Assembly (NCBI RefSeq): GCF_000380645.1
Contig: NZ_AQXZ01000012.1
Span: 1-64,000, forward strand
Direction: 5' to 3'
DNA: 64,000 nucleotides
Source: Smaragdicoccus niigatensis DSM 44881 = NBRC 103563
GTDB lineage: Bacteria > Actinomycetota > Actinomycetes > Mycobacteriales > Mycobacteriaceae
Each line of letters begins with the position of its first letter. The first letter of the stretch is position 1. The position numbers were made by a program, and so were the translations under genes. Positions 18,368 to 28,445 of this stretch are shown here, one piece after another. Below the pieces are notes generated by a model that saw nothing but the letters and a program-made list of their open reading frames with translations, was not told the DNA's origin and ran no database searches.

Positions 18368-19236
18368 TCCTGGGCGGACTGCTCATTGTGGACAAGCCCG
18401 CCGGCATGACGAGCCACGACGTGGTGTCGCGTTGTCGGCGGATCATGAAGACCCGGAAGATCGGTCATGCGGGCACGCTCGATCCGATGGCGACCGGTGT
18501 GCTCGTTCTCGGCGTCGAGCGCGCGACCAAGTTGCTCGGACTTTTGAGCCTGACGACGAAGTCCTATGCGGCGACGATTCGACTCGGTCAGGCCACGACC
18601 ACCGATGATGCGGAAGGTGAGGTCATTTCGTCGGCTGACGTTTCGGCCGTCGAGGATGCGGACATCAAGGCTCAGATCGCAGTCCTGACCGGTGACATCA
18701 TGCAGGTTCCGGCAACCGTCAGCGCGATCAAGATCGACGGAAAGCGGGCCTATGCGTTGGCCCGCGCGGGGGAGGACGTCGTCATTCCCGCGCGGCCGGT
18801 GACGGTCTCGCGGTTCGAGGTCATCGAGTCGCGACGAGGTCAGTTCATCGATCTGGACGTGGTCGTCGACTGTTCGTCGGGAACCTACATTCGATCGCTT
18901 GCTCGAGATCTGGGTGCTGCCCTCGGCGTCGGTGGTCATCTGACGGCACTTCGGCGGACGGTGGTCGGTCCGTTCGGGCTCGACGTCGCCCGCACGCTCG
19001 ACGAACTTGCGGACGATCCCACGCCCAGCCTCGAGATCGATGACGCGATCCGGCAGGCGTTTCCCGTTGCGGCGATCGAACCGACCCACGTCGACGACAT
19101 CAGCCACGGTCGCCCGATTCCGAAGCACGACTTCGAGGGCGTCTACGGCGTCGCGGACGAAAATGGCGAGGTCATCGCGCTGGTGGAGAACCGCGGGAAG
19201 TCGGCGCGGACGGTCTTTGTAGTGCGTCCGGCCTAG
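18364..19236 (+). CDS. truB: tRNA pseudouridine-55 synthase
   Basis: 290 residues from GTG 18364, overlapping pptT by GTGA. N-terminal TruB signature GLLIVDKPAGMTSHDVVS, catalytic motif HAGTLDPMATGVLVLG (Asp is the nucleophile), and RSLARDLGAALG-type segment further on; the C-terminal actinobacterial extension is present. It converts U55 of the T-loop to pseudouridine. Last gene of the operon; a glycosidase pseudogene converges on it and their stop codons overlap. Confidence 0.96.
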   Translation: MILGGLLIVDKPAGMTSHDVVSRCRRIMKTRKIGHAGTLDPMATGVLVLGVERATKLLGLLSLTTKSYAATIRLGQATTTDDAEGEVISSADVSAVEDADIKAQIAVLTGDIMQVPATVSAIKIDGKRAYALARAGEDVVIPARPVTVSRFEVIESRRGQFIDLDVVVDCSSGTYIRSLARDLGAALGVGGHLTALRRTVVGPFGLDVARTLDELADDPTPSLEIDDAIRQAFPVAAIEPTHVDDISHGRPIPKHDFEGVYGVADENGEVIALVENRGKSARTVFVVRPA

Positions 19237-19561
19237 GCGGTGATTCGGACCCAGTCGACCAACATGTCGGCCGGGAAGGGCGTCGATGCGTCGACCGGCC
19301 CGGGCCAGTCACCTCCAGTCGCGATGTTCAAGATGACGTATTCCGGCTTGTCGAATTTCCCGAGATTCCCTTGCCGACGTCATACGACCAGTGCGCCGGG
19401 TTCGGCGCCGACCCCGATAGTCCAGTGAACTCGTCAGCGAACACGATGGTTGCCGCCTGCGCCTGGGGTGGTGCGGCCAGGGGAGTCGCGCACAGGATCG
19501 GAATTGCGAGACCGATCATCTGCGCACGTCGGGTATGCATGGTGCGCAGGCGGATTCGCAT
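19233..19561 (-). pseudogene. GH16-type glycosidase remnant with internal deletion
   Basis: The reading frame from 19561 begins with a signal peptide (basic N-terminus, AIPILCATPLAAPPQAQA) and the GH16 opening IVFADEFTGLSGSAPNPAHW, then loses frame near 19365. In another frame the GH16 C-terminus follows at once: FDKPEYVILNIATGGDW and STPFPADMLVDWVRI, ending at 19233. The whole catalytic centre (EIDxxE region) of about 150-200 residues is missing. A secreted beta-glucanase was deleted internally; it cannot be active. Confidence 0.8.
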
Positions 19562-19627
19562 TCATCAATGGGAAAGCAACCAAACGGCACGGTCCTGCCG
19601 TTCGGGATCTCGTTATTCAACTGACGC

Positions 19628-19665
19628 GATCGCTGCCCCCGAAATGAATCCCGGGGGCAGCGATC
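19628..19665. terminator. Hairpin downstream of DUF4097 gene
   Basis: A perfect 13-bp stem (GATCGCTGCCCCC with its complement) and a 12-nt loop lies just downstream of the leftward DUF4097 gene. No long T-run follows, but position and strength suit a terminator. Confidence 0.75.
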
Positions 19666-19680
19666 CACGGTCGAACGTGG

Positions 19681-20487
19681 TTACGCCGCGACCGAACGGT
19701 GGAGTCGGATGTCGCCGCTACCGGTCCGTGCGCGAATCGATGTCGACGTACCGTTGGCCGGCGCCTGCTCCGAAACCGGAAGGTCGGTGTCGAGGCGTCC
19801 GTTGCCGGTCATGACGTCGATGTGTGCGTGCTTGCCCTCGGGCAGTCCCACAGTCAGTCCGCCCGAGCCGCTGACGAAATCGACGTCCCCCTCGGCGGTC
19901 TGAATCGACGCGGTGCCGGAGCCAGTGCGCATGCGGACCGAACCGTGCGCGACGCCGATCTCGAGCGTTCCCGCGCCCGTGCCCATTTCCACCGAACCGA
20001 CCTCACCGAGCGAGGCGTTGCCGGAGCCGCTGCGCAGGATGACGGCGCCGACGACGCGGCGGCCGCTGGCCTGGCCGCTACCCGTGCGGAAGCGAAGGTC
20101 ACCATCGATCTCGTCGAAGACCAGGTTGGTCGCGCCGGTGGCGATATCCGCGGTGCCGGTGCGGCCTTCGATGGTGACTTCAGACGAACGGCTGGCGATA
20201 CGCACCCGCGAACCCTCGGGCACGGTGGCGTCGATGAGAAGCTCGGCGTGACGGCCGCGGAACAGTGCGAGGAACTCGGCGAACGTCTGCTGGCTCTGTC
20301 GGATCACCAGCTCGGTGCCCTTCAGTTCGACCACGGTCTGGTCGATGATCTCGGTACCGCCATCGCGCTGCGTCAGGCTCACCGTGGCTTCGGTGATGCC
20401 GGCGACTGCACGAATGATGACGTTGGCATTGCCGACGCGGAAGTTGAGGGCCAGCGGTCCCGTGACCGGGAAGTTCTTGATAGTCAT
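19681..20487 (-). CDS. DUF4097 beta-strand repeat protein
   Basis: 268 residues, rich in short beta repeats with recurring TGSG/SGSG turns (for example FRTGSGQASGR, LRSGSGNASLGE, MRTGSGTASIQ), typical of DUF4097 / putative adhesin right-handed beta folds. No signal peptide or membrane segment is visible, so it is probably cytosolic. Fourteen nt separate it from the upstream RHH gene, so the two are one operon. Related pairs are common in actinobacteria; the function is unknown. It may be a partner or target of the regulator. Confidence 0.82.
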   Translation of the reverse strand: MTIKNFPVTGPLALNFRVGNANVIIRAVAGITEATVSLTQRDGGTEIIDQTVVELKGTELVIRQSQQTFAEFLALFRGRHAELLIDATVPEGSRVRIASRSSEVTIEGRTGTADIATGATNLVFDEIDGDLRFRTGSGQASGRRVVGAVILRSGSGNASLGEVGSVEMGTGAGTLEIGVAHGSVRMRTGSGTASIQTAEGDVDFVSGSGGLTVGLPEGKHAHIDVMTGNGRLDTDLPVSEQAPANGTSTSIRARTGSGDIRLHRSVAA

Positions 20488-20501
20488 TGTTGATCCTTTG
20501 C

Positions 20502-20993
20502 TTAGCCGGTTACCCAGCCGGTGATACGGGTGTTTCGTGCTTGCGGGCTCGAGGACCGAGTACGACCTGGCAGAGCCACTGCGGCCGCGCGGACGAGCCA
20601 GGTGTTGACCGAGACGCCGTCGGCAGCCGCCGCGCGGTCGATGTCGGCCTTGAGCGCTTCGGAAAGGCGCAGCGAGATCCGCGCTGTCGCGTCGCCGTCG
20701 TCGACGCGTGGCTCACTCACGGCGACCGCCGGGGTAGTGGTGGCGACGTCGACCCGGATTTCGTCGCGATCGAGCACGACCGTGATCTGCGGGGCCTGTC
20801 CGCTGTCTGAGTCGAGAAGTGCCGTCGTGACCTCGGCGGCCGCGTCCGTGACAGCCGAAAGGATCGCGAGCCGGATCCCGGCCTCCGCCGCGGTCGCCAA
20901 CGCAGCCACCGTCTGCTTGGTTGAGTCGTCGGCGAGTTCAGCCGCGGCGGCAATATGCCGCTGCACCTGTCCGACGTAGTGGGCGATTTCCAT
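20502..20993 (-). CDS. Ribbon-helix-helix (HicB/Arc-like) regulator
   Basis: 163 residues. The C-terminal part has ARISLRLSEALKADIDRAAA then GVSVNTWLVRAAA, a classic ribbon-helix-helix motif (beta strand followed by two helices) as in Arc, CopG and HicB-like antitoxins. The N-terminal half is Ala-rich and helical and may mediate oligomerisation. First gene of a two-gene unit with the DUF4097 gene; a 23-bp perfect palindrome and an extra half-site begin 8 bp upstream of its ATG, so autoregulation is likely. No HicA-type toxin is visible next to it, so toxin-antitoxin function is unsupported. Confidence 0.75.
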   Translation of the reverse strand: MEIAHYVGQVQRHIAAAAELADDSTKQTVAALATAAEAGIRLAILSAVTDAAAEVTTALLDSDSGQAPQITVVLDRDEIRVDVATTTPAVAVSEPRVDDGDATARISLRLSEALKADIDRAAAADGVSVNTWLVRAAAVALPGRTRSSSPQARNTRITGWVTG

Positions 20994-21001
20994 GACTCCA
21001 C

Positions 21002-21043
21002 TATGACATCACAGTGATGTCATATCAAGTAGAAGTGATGTCA
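21002..21043. promoter_or_regulatory. Operator of the RHH/DUF4097 operon
   Basis: A perfect palindrome with 11-bp arms (TATGACATCAC, one centre base A, then the complement) spans 21002-21024. The half-site GTGATGTCA at 21014-21022 is repeated in direct orientation at 21035-21043, exactly 21 bp (two helical turns) away. This is the layout expected for cooperative binding of ribbon-helix-helix dimers. Confidence 0.75.
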
Positions 21044-21079
21044 CACATGGTGTCGGCGCCAAGGTGCCGGAAACACAAA

Positions 21080-21109
21080 GCAGCCCCAGCGATTTCTCGC
21101 TGGGGCTGC
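21080..21109 (-). terminator. Terminator of the qcr operon
   Basis: Perfect 12-bp stem (GCAGCCCCAGCG and complement) with a 6-nt loop, 14 bp beyond the qcrB stop. Confidence 0.85.
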
Positions 21110-21123
21110 CTTGTGGTGTTGGC

Positions 21124-22785
21124 TTAGTGCTTGGCTTCGCCGTTGCTACTGCCGTTGCTGCCGTTTCCGTGGATACGGTCCTGGAGTTGCTGCAGCATCT
21201 CGAGCGACTTGTGGTGCGCCTCGTGATCTGCCTTGTCCAGAGCCTGTGTCTGCACTGCCGGGTCGGCGGTCAGGATCGAACCGCGTCCCGGAGCGCCGGC
21301 CAGGCCGAGCTGGTTCATCTTGTGCGGCACCGCAGCTCCCTGGTAGGAGAGCGGGAGCGGATGACCGTGGTCGTCAACCGGTCCGAGCGGCTGGTGGATC
21401 TCGATGAACTCACCGTGCGGAAGACGCTTGACGATACCCGTCTCGATACCGTGCTCGAGGATCGCGCGGTCCTGGCGCTGGAGTCCGAGGGCCCAGCGGT
21501 ACGCCACGTAGTACGCGATCGGCGGGACGATGAGGACACCGATGCGGCCCATCCACGTCGTCGCGTTGAGCGAGATCGAGAACTTGTACGCGATGATGTC
21601 GTTCACGCAGGACAGCGTCAGCACCATGTAGAACCCGACCGCCATCGCACCGATACCGGTACGAATCGGGTTGTCACGCGGGCGCTGCAGGATGTTGTGG
21701 TGCGCGTGATCGTTGCTGAGCTTCGCCTCGAGGAACGGGTACGCGAACAGCACACCGAACACGAGACCCATGACGATCGCGACCGCGAACACTGCCGGGA
21801 CGGTGTAGCCGCCGAAGTAGAGCTCCCACGCCGGCCACAGACGCGCCATGCCGTCCGTCCACATCATGTAGAAGTCGGGCTGCGAACCGGCCGACACCTG
21901 TGACGGGTTGTACGGGCCCATGTTCCAGATCGGGTTGATCTGCAGCAGACCAGCCATCATGACGATGACACCGAAGTTCAGGAAGAAGAAGGCTCCGGCT
22001 TTCACACCGAACAGCGGCAGGATGCGGAGTCCGACGACGTTGTGCTCGGTACGACCGGTGCCGGCGAACTGCGTGTGCTTCTGGTACCAGACCAGGGCAA
22101 GGTGCACGGCGACCAGAGCGAGCAGAAGAAGCGGGAACAGCAGGATGTGGAACATGTAGAGGCGCGGAATGATGATGTCACCCGGGAAGTCGCCGCCGAA
22201 CAATGCCCAGTGCATCCACGTACCGACGACCGGGATCGACAGCGTGATACCACCCATGGCGGCGCGGAGGCCGGTACCCGACAGCAGGTCGTCGGGGAGG
22301 GTGTATCCGAAGAAGCCCTCGAACATCGCCAGCACGAGGATCAAGCAGCCGATGATCCAGTTCGCTTCACGCGGACGTCGGAACGCGCCGGTGAAGAAGA
22401 TGCGCAGCAGGTGGGCGATGATCGACGCCACGAACAGCAGCGCTGCCCAGTGGTGGATCTGGCGGATGAACAGACCGCCGCGAACTTCGAACGAAATGTT
22501 CAGCGCGGTCTCGAAGGCCCGCGACATCTCGACACCACGAAGTGGTGCGTAGACACCGTTGTAGGTGACTTCCGTCATCGACGGGTCGAAGAACATGGTG
22601 AGGTAGAAGCCCGACAGAATCAGGATGATGAAACTGTAGAGCGCGATCTCACCGAGCATGAACGACCAGTGCGACGGGAAGACCTTGTTGATCTGTCGAC
22701 GCAGGCCAGGTGCTAGGTGGTATCGCGAGTCCACATTGTCAGCGGCTTTTGCTGCAGAGGCCGCGATCTTGTCAGCGATGCTCAT
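21124..22785 (-). CDS. qcrB: Cytochrome bcc complex subunit, cytochrome b
   Basis: 553 residues, starting [20 protein letters not shown]; this start gives an ATGA overlap with qcrA, while a longer reading from 22800 does not. Eight or nine membrane segments; the quinol-site segment [20 protein letters not shown] and the late [11 protein letters not shown] are typical of actinobacterial QcrB, and the His ligands of hemes bL and bH lie in the N-terminal four-helix part ([11 protein letters not shown]). It oxidises menaquinol in the bcc-aa3 supercomplex. C-terminal Gly/Asn/Ser-rich cytosolic tail is characteristic. Confidence 0.96.
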   Translation of the reverse strand: MSIADKIAASAAKAADNVDSRYHLAPGLRRQINKVFPSHWSFMLGEIALYSFIILILSGFYLTMFFDPSMTEVTYNGVYAPLRGVEMSRAFETALNISFEVRGGLFIRQIHHWAALLFVASIIAHLLRIFFTGAFRRPREANWIIGCLILVLAMFEGFFGYTLPDDLLSGTGLRAAMGGITLSIPVVGTWMHWALFGGDFPGDIIIPRLYMFHILLFPLLLLALVAVHLALVWYQKHTQFAGTGRTEHNVVGLRILPLFGVKAGAFFFLNFGVIVMMAGLLQINPIWNMGPYNPSQVSAGSQPDFYMMWTDGMARLWPAWELYFGGYTVPAVFAVAIVMGLVFGVLFAYPFLEAKLSNDHAHHNILQRPRDNPIRTGIGAMAVGFYMVLTLSCVNDIIAYKFSISLNATTWMGRIGVLIVPPIAYYVAYRWALGLQRQDRAILEHGIETGIVKRLPHGEFIEIHQPLGPVDDHGHPLPLSYQGAAVPHKMNQLGLAGAPGRGSILTADPAVQTQALDKADHEAHHKSLEMLQQLQDRIHGNGSNGSSNGEAKH

Positions 22786-23921
22786 GAACGACGCTCCCAA
22801 AATGCAGGTCCAAGGGCTTCGACGAAGTCACCCTGGGCAACAAGATATCCATCCGAGTTGACCGTGATCGGCAGCTGCGGAAGGGCGCGAGCAGCAGGTC
22901 CGAAGATCGGACGGCCCCACTCGAATGCGCTGAACTGCGACTGGTGGCACGGGCAAAGGATGCGCCCGGTCTGCTGCTCGTACAGCGAAGTCGGGCAACC
23001 GAGGTGGGTGCAGATCTTCGAGTAGGCGAAGTAGTCGCCGTAGTTGAAGCTCTCCTGACCCTTGCGCTTCTGGACATGCTCGGCGTCCTCCGGACGGAGA
23101 CGGATGAGCATGACCGCGTTACGGATGCCACGAAGGGCCTTGAGCAGCTCCTCGTGGTTTCCACGCTCCGACTCGCGGAACGGGAAGACCGTCTCCATAC
23201 CGCCGGCGTCGAGGTCCTCGGGGCGAATCAGAACGACGTCCTCGGGGCGACCGGTGTCGCGGCGGAGGTAGATCGTCTCGCCCTTGTAGTTCGGCGTCCA
23301 GCCCGAGATCCACAGCGCCGGCTGCGGTCCCTTGTAGGTCTCGCGGATCGGCTTCCACGGGTTTTTGATCATGCCGCCGACGAACGGAAGGATCGCGGCG
23401 AGACCGAAGAGTCCCATACCGAAGCCCGCGCTGCCGATGATCATCTTGCGACGCCCGAGGGTCGAGCTCTGCCAGCCGTCCGACAGCACCGCGACCACCG
23501 TCTTGCGGTCGGTTTCCGTCGACGGACCGTCGTGCCGATCCTGGATCGAGATCTCTTCCGGCATGAACTTCTTGACGTACAGGATCATGCCGATGCCGAC
23601 GGAAACGATCGAAATACCGAGCGTCAAACCGTACAGCGGCGTGGTCAGCGAGTACAGGCCGTACTTGTCTTCGCCGAGACCCTGGTACTCCCACGGCCAG
23701 AACAGGAAGATGCCGATGAAGGCGATCGCTGAGAGTCCGGAGAGCAGGAACCAGAACGCGACCCGTCGCTCAGCGCGGCGCTCCGCACGCGTGGCCTTGA
23801 TGGGCCACCGCTCCTTGCGGAACGCAACGTCGACGCCGTCGAGCTCAACGCCGTGCTTGAACAGCTCTTCTTGGCTCATCGCCGCGAGCTGCTCATTGGT
23901 GTACTTATTGCTGTCGCTCAT
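22782..23921 (-). CDS. qcrA: Cytochrome bcc complex Rieske iron-sulfur subunit
   Basis: 379 residues from ATG 23921 ([20 protein letters not shown]), an ATGA overlap with qcrC. Three membrane segments in the N-terminal half (an actinobacterial feature) then the Rieske domain with CTHLGC and CPCHQSQF, the 2Fe-2S ligands, near residues 310-335. Passes electrons from menaquinol to QcrC. Order qcrC-qcrA-qcrB is the mycobacterial one. Confidence 0.96.
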   Translation of the reverse strand: MSDSNKYTNEQLAAMSQEELFKHGVELDGVDVAFRKERWPIKATRAERRAERRVAFWFLLSGLSAIAFIGIFLFWPWEYQGLGEDKYGLYSLTTPLYGLTLGISIVSVGIGMILYVKKFMPEEISIQDRHDGPSTETDRKTVVAVLSDGWQSSTLGRRKMIIGSAGFGMGLFGLAAILPFVGGMIKNPWKPIRETYKGPQPALWISGWTPNYKGETIYLRRDTGRPEDVVLIRPEDLDAGGMETVFPFRESERGNHEELLKALRGIRNAVMLIRLRPEDAEHVQKRKGQESFNYGDYFAYSKICTHLGCPTSLYEQQTGRILCPCHQSQFSAFEWGRPIFGPAARALPQLPITVNSDGYLVAQGDFVEALGPAFWERRS

Positions 23922-24781
23922 GACCTCGATCCGATCCACAGTGCAGCACCGACAACAGCAACCATTCCGATGGCAAACGCGGCCAGACCCTCAGTAGCCG
24001 GTCCGAATCCACCAAGCCCGTATCCACCCGGCTGCTGCACCTCAGTGGCGTTCTTGATGTACGCGATGATGTCGCGCTTCTCATTCGGGGTGAGCTGGCG
24101 GTCCGAGAACTTCGGCATGTTCTGCGGGCCGGTCAGCATCGCGGCGTAGATCTGCGACGACGACGGCTTGATCAGCGCCGGCGCGAACTTGCCGGACGAC
24201 AGCGCGCCACCCTTACCGGTGAAGTTGTGGCACGAAGCGCAGTTCTGACGGAAGAGTTCGCTACCGCGGGCAGTGCTGCCGCTGGGCTCCGAAACGCCAA
24301 CCTCGTGCGAGCCACGGAACCAGGCTTCGTCGATGTTGCCGTTCTTGTCCTTAGGGATCACCGGGCCGCCACCGTTGGCCTCGACGTAAGCGCCGATCGC
24401 GTCGACCTCGTCGGCGTCGAACTTCGCCGGCTTGCGCTTGGCCTGTGCGGTGTTCGCAGCCATCGGCATACGACCGGTCGAGACCTGGAAGTAGACGGCG
24501 GCTTCACCGACACCGATCAGGCTCGGTCCGCGGTCGTTGACGCCCTGCAGGTTCGCTCCATGGCAGGTGATGCAGGACGTCTCGTAGAGCGCCTTGCCCT
24601 CTTTCACCTGTGCGGTCATGTCGTCCTCGGCGGAGGCGACCTGCGGCGACGGCGTCAGCGCGGCAGCGAGAAAGCCGGCAGCGACGAGGCCGAGGAGCAG
24701 GGCCATTCCACCGGCGAAACGGCGACGGAGCTTGCGATTACGCCGCACCTTGTGGCCTTCCCGTGGAGGCGATGAACTCAT
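23918..24781 (-). CDS. qcrC: Cytochrome bcc complex diheme cytochrome c
   Basis: 287 residues. N-terminal basic stretch and membrane anchor ([20 protein letters not shown]), two heme-c motifs CITCH and CASCH on the periplasmic side, and a C-terminal membrane anchor ([15 protein letters not shown]). It carries electrons straight to the CuA centre of cytochrome aa3, replacing a soluble cytochrome c. First gene of qcrCAB; ctaE lies upstream on the same strand across a 51-bp gap. Confidence 0.96.
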   Translation of the reverse strand: MSSSPPREGHKVRRNRKLRRRFAGGMALLLGLVAAGFLAAALTPSPQVASAEDDMTAQVKEGKALYETSCITCHGANLQGVNDRGPSLIGVGEAAVYFQVSTGRMPMAANTAQAKRKPAKFDADEVDAIGAYVEANGGGPVIPKDKNGNIDEAWFRGSHEVGVSEPSGSTARGSELFRQNCASCHNFTGKGGALSSGKFAPALIKPSSSQIYAAMLTGPQNMPKFSDRQLTPNEKRDIIAYIKNATEVQQPGGYGLGGFGPATEGLAAFAIGMVAVVGAALWIGSRS

Positions 24782-24832
24782 CTGGATCCCTTTGGTTGAG
24801 TTGACGTCTAGCTACTCGGGGCTGGTGTGTCG

Positions 24833-25444
24833 CTAGCGAACGAAATAGATCATGCCGAAGAGGCCGATCCACACGATGTCGACGAAGTGCCAGTAGTACG
24901 ACACGACAATCGCGGCGGTGGCCTGTGCGGGCGTGAACTTACTGACCAAGGTGCGACCGATCAAGAACACGAACGCGATGAGACCGCCGATGACGTGGAG
25001 ACCGTGGAAGCCCGTGGTGATGTAGAAGACCGAGCCGTACACACTGCTGGAGATCGACGTGCCTTCGCGGACGAGGTTCGTGTACTCGTAGCCCTGACCG
25101 CACACGAACATGGCGCCCATGATCAGCGAGACCAGGTACCAGCGGCGGAGGCCGAAGACGTCACCGCGCTCGGCGGCGAAGACGCCCATCTGGCAGGTGA
25201 AGGACGACAGGATGAGGACCGTCGTCACCGGGATGGCCAGAGCCATATTGAGGTGCGTCGGCGCCGGCGGCCAGTTGCCGCTCGCGTTGGCGCGCGCTAC
25301 CAGGTACATCGCAAACAGCCCGGCGAAGAACATGAGTTCGCTCGAGAGCCAGACGATGGTCCCGACGCTGACCATGTTCGGCCGGTTCAGCGAGTGAACG
25401 CGCTGGGTGATTGCCGATCCGGGGGTGCTAACTGCGGTCGTCAC
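24833..25444 (-). CDS. ctaE: Cytochrome aa3 oxidase subunit III
   Basis: 203 residues from GTG 25444 ([20 protein letters not shown]), as in mycobacterial CtaE; an upstream ATG at 25585 would add 47 residues not seen in the family. Five membrane segments with the conserved [20 protein letters not shown], and the late [15 protein letters not shown] and [14 protein letters not shown]. Stabilises subunit I and its proton uptake. Probably co-transcribed with qcrCAB. Confidence 0.95.
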   Translation of the reverse strand: MTTAVSTPGSAITQRVHSLNRPNMVSVGTIVWLSSELMFFAGLFAMYLVARANASGNWPPAPTHLNMALAIPVTTVLILSSFTCQMGVFAAERGDVFGLRRWYLVSLIMGAMFVCGQGYEYTNLVREGTSISSSVYGSVFYITTGFHGLHVIGGLIAFVFLIGRTLVSKFTPAQATAAIVVSYYWHFVDIVWIGLFGMIYFVR

Positions 25445-25650
25445 AGGGAAAGTATGACCCTTCGTAGTACCGAAGATGTGCCGGGGTACGAAACTCGTTG
25501 TGTCGTGTCGTATCCCAGCCTCGAACTGTACGGTCTCACAAGCGTTTTTGGCCAATAAGCCACCGAAATCGTGGGTTGCGCTCACGCTTTTGCGCCGCTA
25601 TTGCGAGCCTCGCCTAAGCTTGCCTCGACCGCGATCGCAGGAGGAAATCG
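25445..25650. promoter_or_regulatory. Divergent intergenic region, ctaE / trpD
   Basis: 206 bp holding promoters for ctaE-qcrCAB (leftward) and trpD (rightward). A small inverted repeat CTTCG-TAGTAC-CGAAG lies about 20 bp upstream of ctaE. AGGAGG precedes trpD. No tryptophan leader peptide was seen. Confidence 0.35.
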
Positions 25651-26688
25651 ATGAGCTGGGCTGAGGTACTCGACACCCTGACCACTGGTGGCGACATCGG
25701 TGCCGAGGGCGCGTCGTGGGCGATGAACGAAATCATGTCCGGCAGTGCTACGCCGGCCCAGATTGCCGCGTTCGGTGTCGCCCTGAAAATGAAGGGCCCG
25801 AAGCCCGACGAGCTGATGGGTCTGTCCGACACGATGCTGTCGCACGCCGCGGCGGTCCCGGTCGACTCCAACTCGGTCGACATCGTCGGCACCGGCGGCG
25901 ACCGCGCCGGCACCGTGAACATTTCGACGATGGCCTCGATTGTCGTCGCAGGCGCTGGCATCCGGGTGGTCAAGCACGGCAACCGCGCCGCTTCGTCGAA
26001 GTCGGGTGGTGCGGACGTGCTCGAGGCGCTCGGCGTCAAGATCGACCTCGGTCCCGACGGTGTCGCCCAGTGCGTCAACGAAGTCGGGATCGGTTTCTGC
26101 TTTGCACCGGTCTTCCATCCGGCCTTCCGGTTCGCCGGCCCGCCGCGCAAGGAAATCGGCATTCCCACGGTGTTCAACGTCGTTGGACCGCTCTCGAACC
26201 CGGCGCGTCCGCGCGCCGGACTCGTCGGCTGTGCGTTCGCCGATCTCGCGCCGATCGTCGCCGGGGTGTTCGCCGGCCGTGGCGCGACCGCACTTGTCGT
26301 TCGCGGCGATGACGGACTGGACGAGATCACCACGACCTCGACCACTCACGCCTACGTCGTCTCCGACGGTCAGATCAGCGAAGTGACGCTGTCTCCGGAG
26401 GACTTCGGACTTCCGATCGTGGGTCTCGACGCTCTCCGCGGCGCAGACGCCGTGGTCAACGCGGCCATCGCGCGTGATGTGCTCGCCGGTAAGCCCGGCG
26501 CGGTTCGGGACGCTGTCGTTCTGAACGCCGGTGCGGCGATCGCGGCGTTCGAGGGCTTCAACGGAAATGTGATTGACGCGATCAAGGCCGGCATCAGCCG
26601 GGCTGAGGCCGCGATCGACAGTGGCGCGGCCGCCGAACTGCTGGCCAAGTGGGCGACCACCAGCCAGCGGATCGGCGCGAAGAGCTAG
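25651..26688 (+). CDS. trpD: Anthranilate phosphoribosyltransferase
   Basis: 345 residues. Phosphoribosyl-pyrophosphate binding motif GTGGDRAGTVNIST (about 80-93), KHGNRAASSKSGGADVLEALG-type loop (about 108-128, split by the anthranilate site) and GPLSNPARP (about 182) are all present. It makes N-(5-phosphoribosyl)anthranilate in tryptophan synthesis. It stands apart from other trp genes, next to ctaE, as in mycobacteria. Confidence 0.96.
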   Translation: MSWAEVLDTLTTGGDIGAEGASWAMNEIMSGSATPAQIAAFGVALKMKGPKPDELMGLSDTMLSHAAAVPVDSNSVDIVGTGGDRAGTVNISTMASIVVAGAGIRVVKHGNRAASSKSGGADVLEALGVKIDLGPDGVAQCVNEVGIGFCFAPVFHPAFRFAGPPRKEIGIPTVFNVVGPLSNPARPRAGLVGCAFADLAPIVAGVFAGRGATALVVRGDDGLDEITTTSTTHAYVVSDGQISEVTLSPEDFGLPIVGLDALRGADAVVNAAIARDVLAGKPGAVRDAVVLNAGAAIAAFEGFNGNVIDAIKAGISRAEAAIDSGAAAELLAKWATTSQRIGAKS

Positions 26689-26697
26689 ATTCCGGGG

Positions 26698-28407
26698 CTA
26701 GATTCCGGCGAGATGCCGGGCGCGGCGGGCGGTGGCAGACCAGTTCTGCCACCTCGCCGCACACCGGACCGGCTCGGCGTAGCCGTCCGACGTCCGCACG
26801 ATCCGGACCCCCTCTTCGGTGAGCCATCGGAGAATCAGCGCAGTCTCCTCGGCCAGCGCTCCACGCAGCGGACCAGGGGAAACGTCGGGTGTCTCGGCTC
26901 CCGCGGTCAACAGATCGACGACCGGCATCGGCGCCACCCCGCGCCGCGCATTTCCCGCCGCGGCGAGGCGTCCACAGCGGACGATCGCCAATTCCCAACC
27001 GCCATTGCCGTCCGGTCGCGCCGCGACGAGTTCGTCGATCCGGGCCAGCGAGGCGAGGCGTTGGCGACGTCTCGCGGCATCGATGACGAGAGCGGTGCGG
27101 TCGCGGAGTCGGGCCGCGGTCTCGAACCGCTGCATCGCGGATAGTTCCTCGATCTGGGTGTAGAGATCGGTCACCGGAGCGTCGGCGTATCCGGCGATGA
27201 GGCCATCGACGAGTTCGACGTGCTGTGCGTATGCGGCCGCAGTGAGGCTGACGGCACCTCGGGACGCCGGGCAGCCACCGACCACCGCCGGCGGACACTT
27301 CGATCCATGCGCGTCGTCGGCGCGCAGTCGGTCGGTACACGTGCGGATACCGCAGACATCGGCCAGTGTGAGCGCAGTGTCATTCGCTTCGGTTCGGGTC
27401 CGAAACGGACCCAGTGCGCGGTCGTCGGCGGTTCGGCGAATCGTGAACCGGGGGAAGGGCTCGTCGGTGAGGCTCAACCACCACACGCGCTTGGGGAACT
27501 TCGACCGCCGGTTGTAGGGCGGCGCATGTGCAGCGAGCAGGCGCAACTCGCGGACACCGGCTTCGAGACCGTGTGCGCATTGCACGTAATCGACCTTTTC
27601 GGCGAGGGTGATCATCTCCTTCATTCGACCGCGCGATTCTGACCCGGTGAAGTAATTGCGAACGCGGCGTTGCAGATTCACGGCGGTCCCGACGTAGAGC
27701 ACCTCGTTCCCGGGCCCTTTGAAGAGATAGACGCCCGGAGTTCGGGGCAACCCGGCCGCCATGCCGCGCTTCGCGCGTTGACCGGGCGAGACGTCCGGGA
27801 GGTAGTCGATCAGCTCGGTATAGCTGTGGACCCCTTGGTTGCCAAGACGTTCGAACAGGCCATGCAACACGTCGACGGTGGCGCGCGCATCGTCGAGCGC
27901 GCGGTGAGTCGGGGTCGTCGCGGCATTGAACAGCTGTGCCATCGCGGAGAGGCGAACCGAGGGAGCCTCGTCCTTGCGAAGTACGCGCCGCGCGAGCTTG
28001 ACGGTGCACAGGGTGGTGAAGCCCGGCCACGGGATGCCCAGGTCAGCGGCGGCAGCTTTGAGAAACGCAATGTCGAATCGCGCGTTGTGCGCGACGAGCA
28101 CCGAACCCCGGGCGAATTCGAAGAACGACGGCAGGACGGTGTTGATGCGTGGCGCATCGACCACCATCGCGGACGTGATGCCGGTGATCTCGACAATCTG
28201 CGGAGGAATCGCGCGTCCAGGATTGACGAGTGTCCCGAGTTCGCCGATGACCTCGCCGCCGCGAACCTTGACCGCGCCGATTTCGGTGATGGCGTCGGCC
28301 GCGGCACTGCCCCCGGTGGTTTCCAGGTCGACGACGACAAAAGTGGTGTCGCACAACGGGGTATCGAGTTGATCGAAGCTCAGCTGAGCGGCGGCTGCGA
28401 CAGTCAC
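26698..28407 (-). CDS. DEDDh exonuclease fused to a GIY-YIG (UvrC/Cho-like) nuclease
   Basis: 569 residues from GTG 28407. Residues about 10-175 form a DnaQ-type 3'-5' exonuclease ([11 protein letters not shown] as Exo[14 protein letters not shown] as ExoII, and [15 protein letters not shown] as ExoIIIepsilon). Residues about 205-300 form a GIY-YIG domain ([20 protein letters not shown]). A UvrC-like region follows, with a UvrB-interaction-type helix ([20 protein letters not shown]). The HhH region of UvrC is missing. The homologue is M. tuberculosis Rv2191. A role in DNA repair, incision plus resection, is inferred from domains. The longer upstream frame has no support. Confidence 0.88.
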   Translation of the reverse strand: MTVAAAAQLSFDQLDTPLCDTTFVVVDLETTGGSAAADAITEIGAVKVRGGEVIGELGTLVNPGRAIPPQIVEITGITSAMVVDAPRINTVLPSFFEFARGSVLVAHNARFDIAFLKAAAADLGIPWPGFTTLCTVKLARRVLRKDEAPSVRLSAMAQLFNAATTPTHRALDDARATVDVLHGLFERLGNQGVHSYTELIDYLPDVSPGQRAKRGMAAGLPRTPGVYLFKGPGNEVLYVGTAVNLQRRVRNYFTGSESRGRMKEMITLAEKVDYVQCAHGLEAGVRELRLLAAHAPPYNRRSKFPKRVWWLSLTDEPFPRFTIRRTADDRALGPFRTRTEANDTALTLADVCGIRTCTDRLRADDAHGSKCPPAVVGGCPASRGAVSLTAAAYAQHVELVDGLIAGYADAPVTDLYTQIEELSAMQRFETAARLRDRTALVIDAARRRQRLASLARIDELVAARPDGNGGWELAIVRCGRLAAAGNARRGVAPMPVVDLLTAGAETPDVSPGPLRGALAEETALILRWLTEEGVRIVRTSDGYAEPVRCAARWQNWSATARRARHLAGI

Positions 28408-28445
28408 CCGGGCAAGGTAGCGCCGACCTCTGACAAGATTCGCCC

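Noticed and set aside
20502-20993. HicAB toxin-antitoxin system
   Set aside because: A HicB-like RHH motif is present but no HicA-type small toxin; the partner is a DUF4097 protein.
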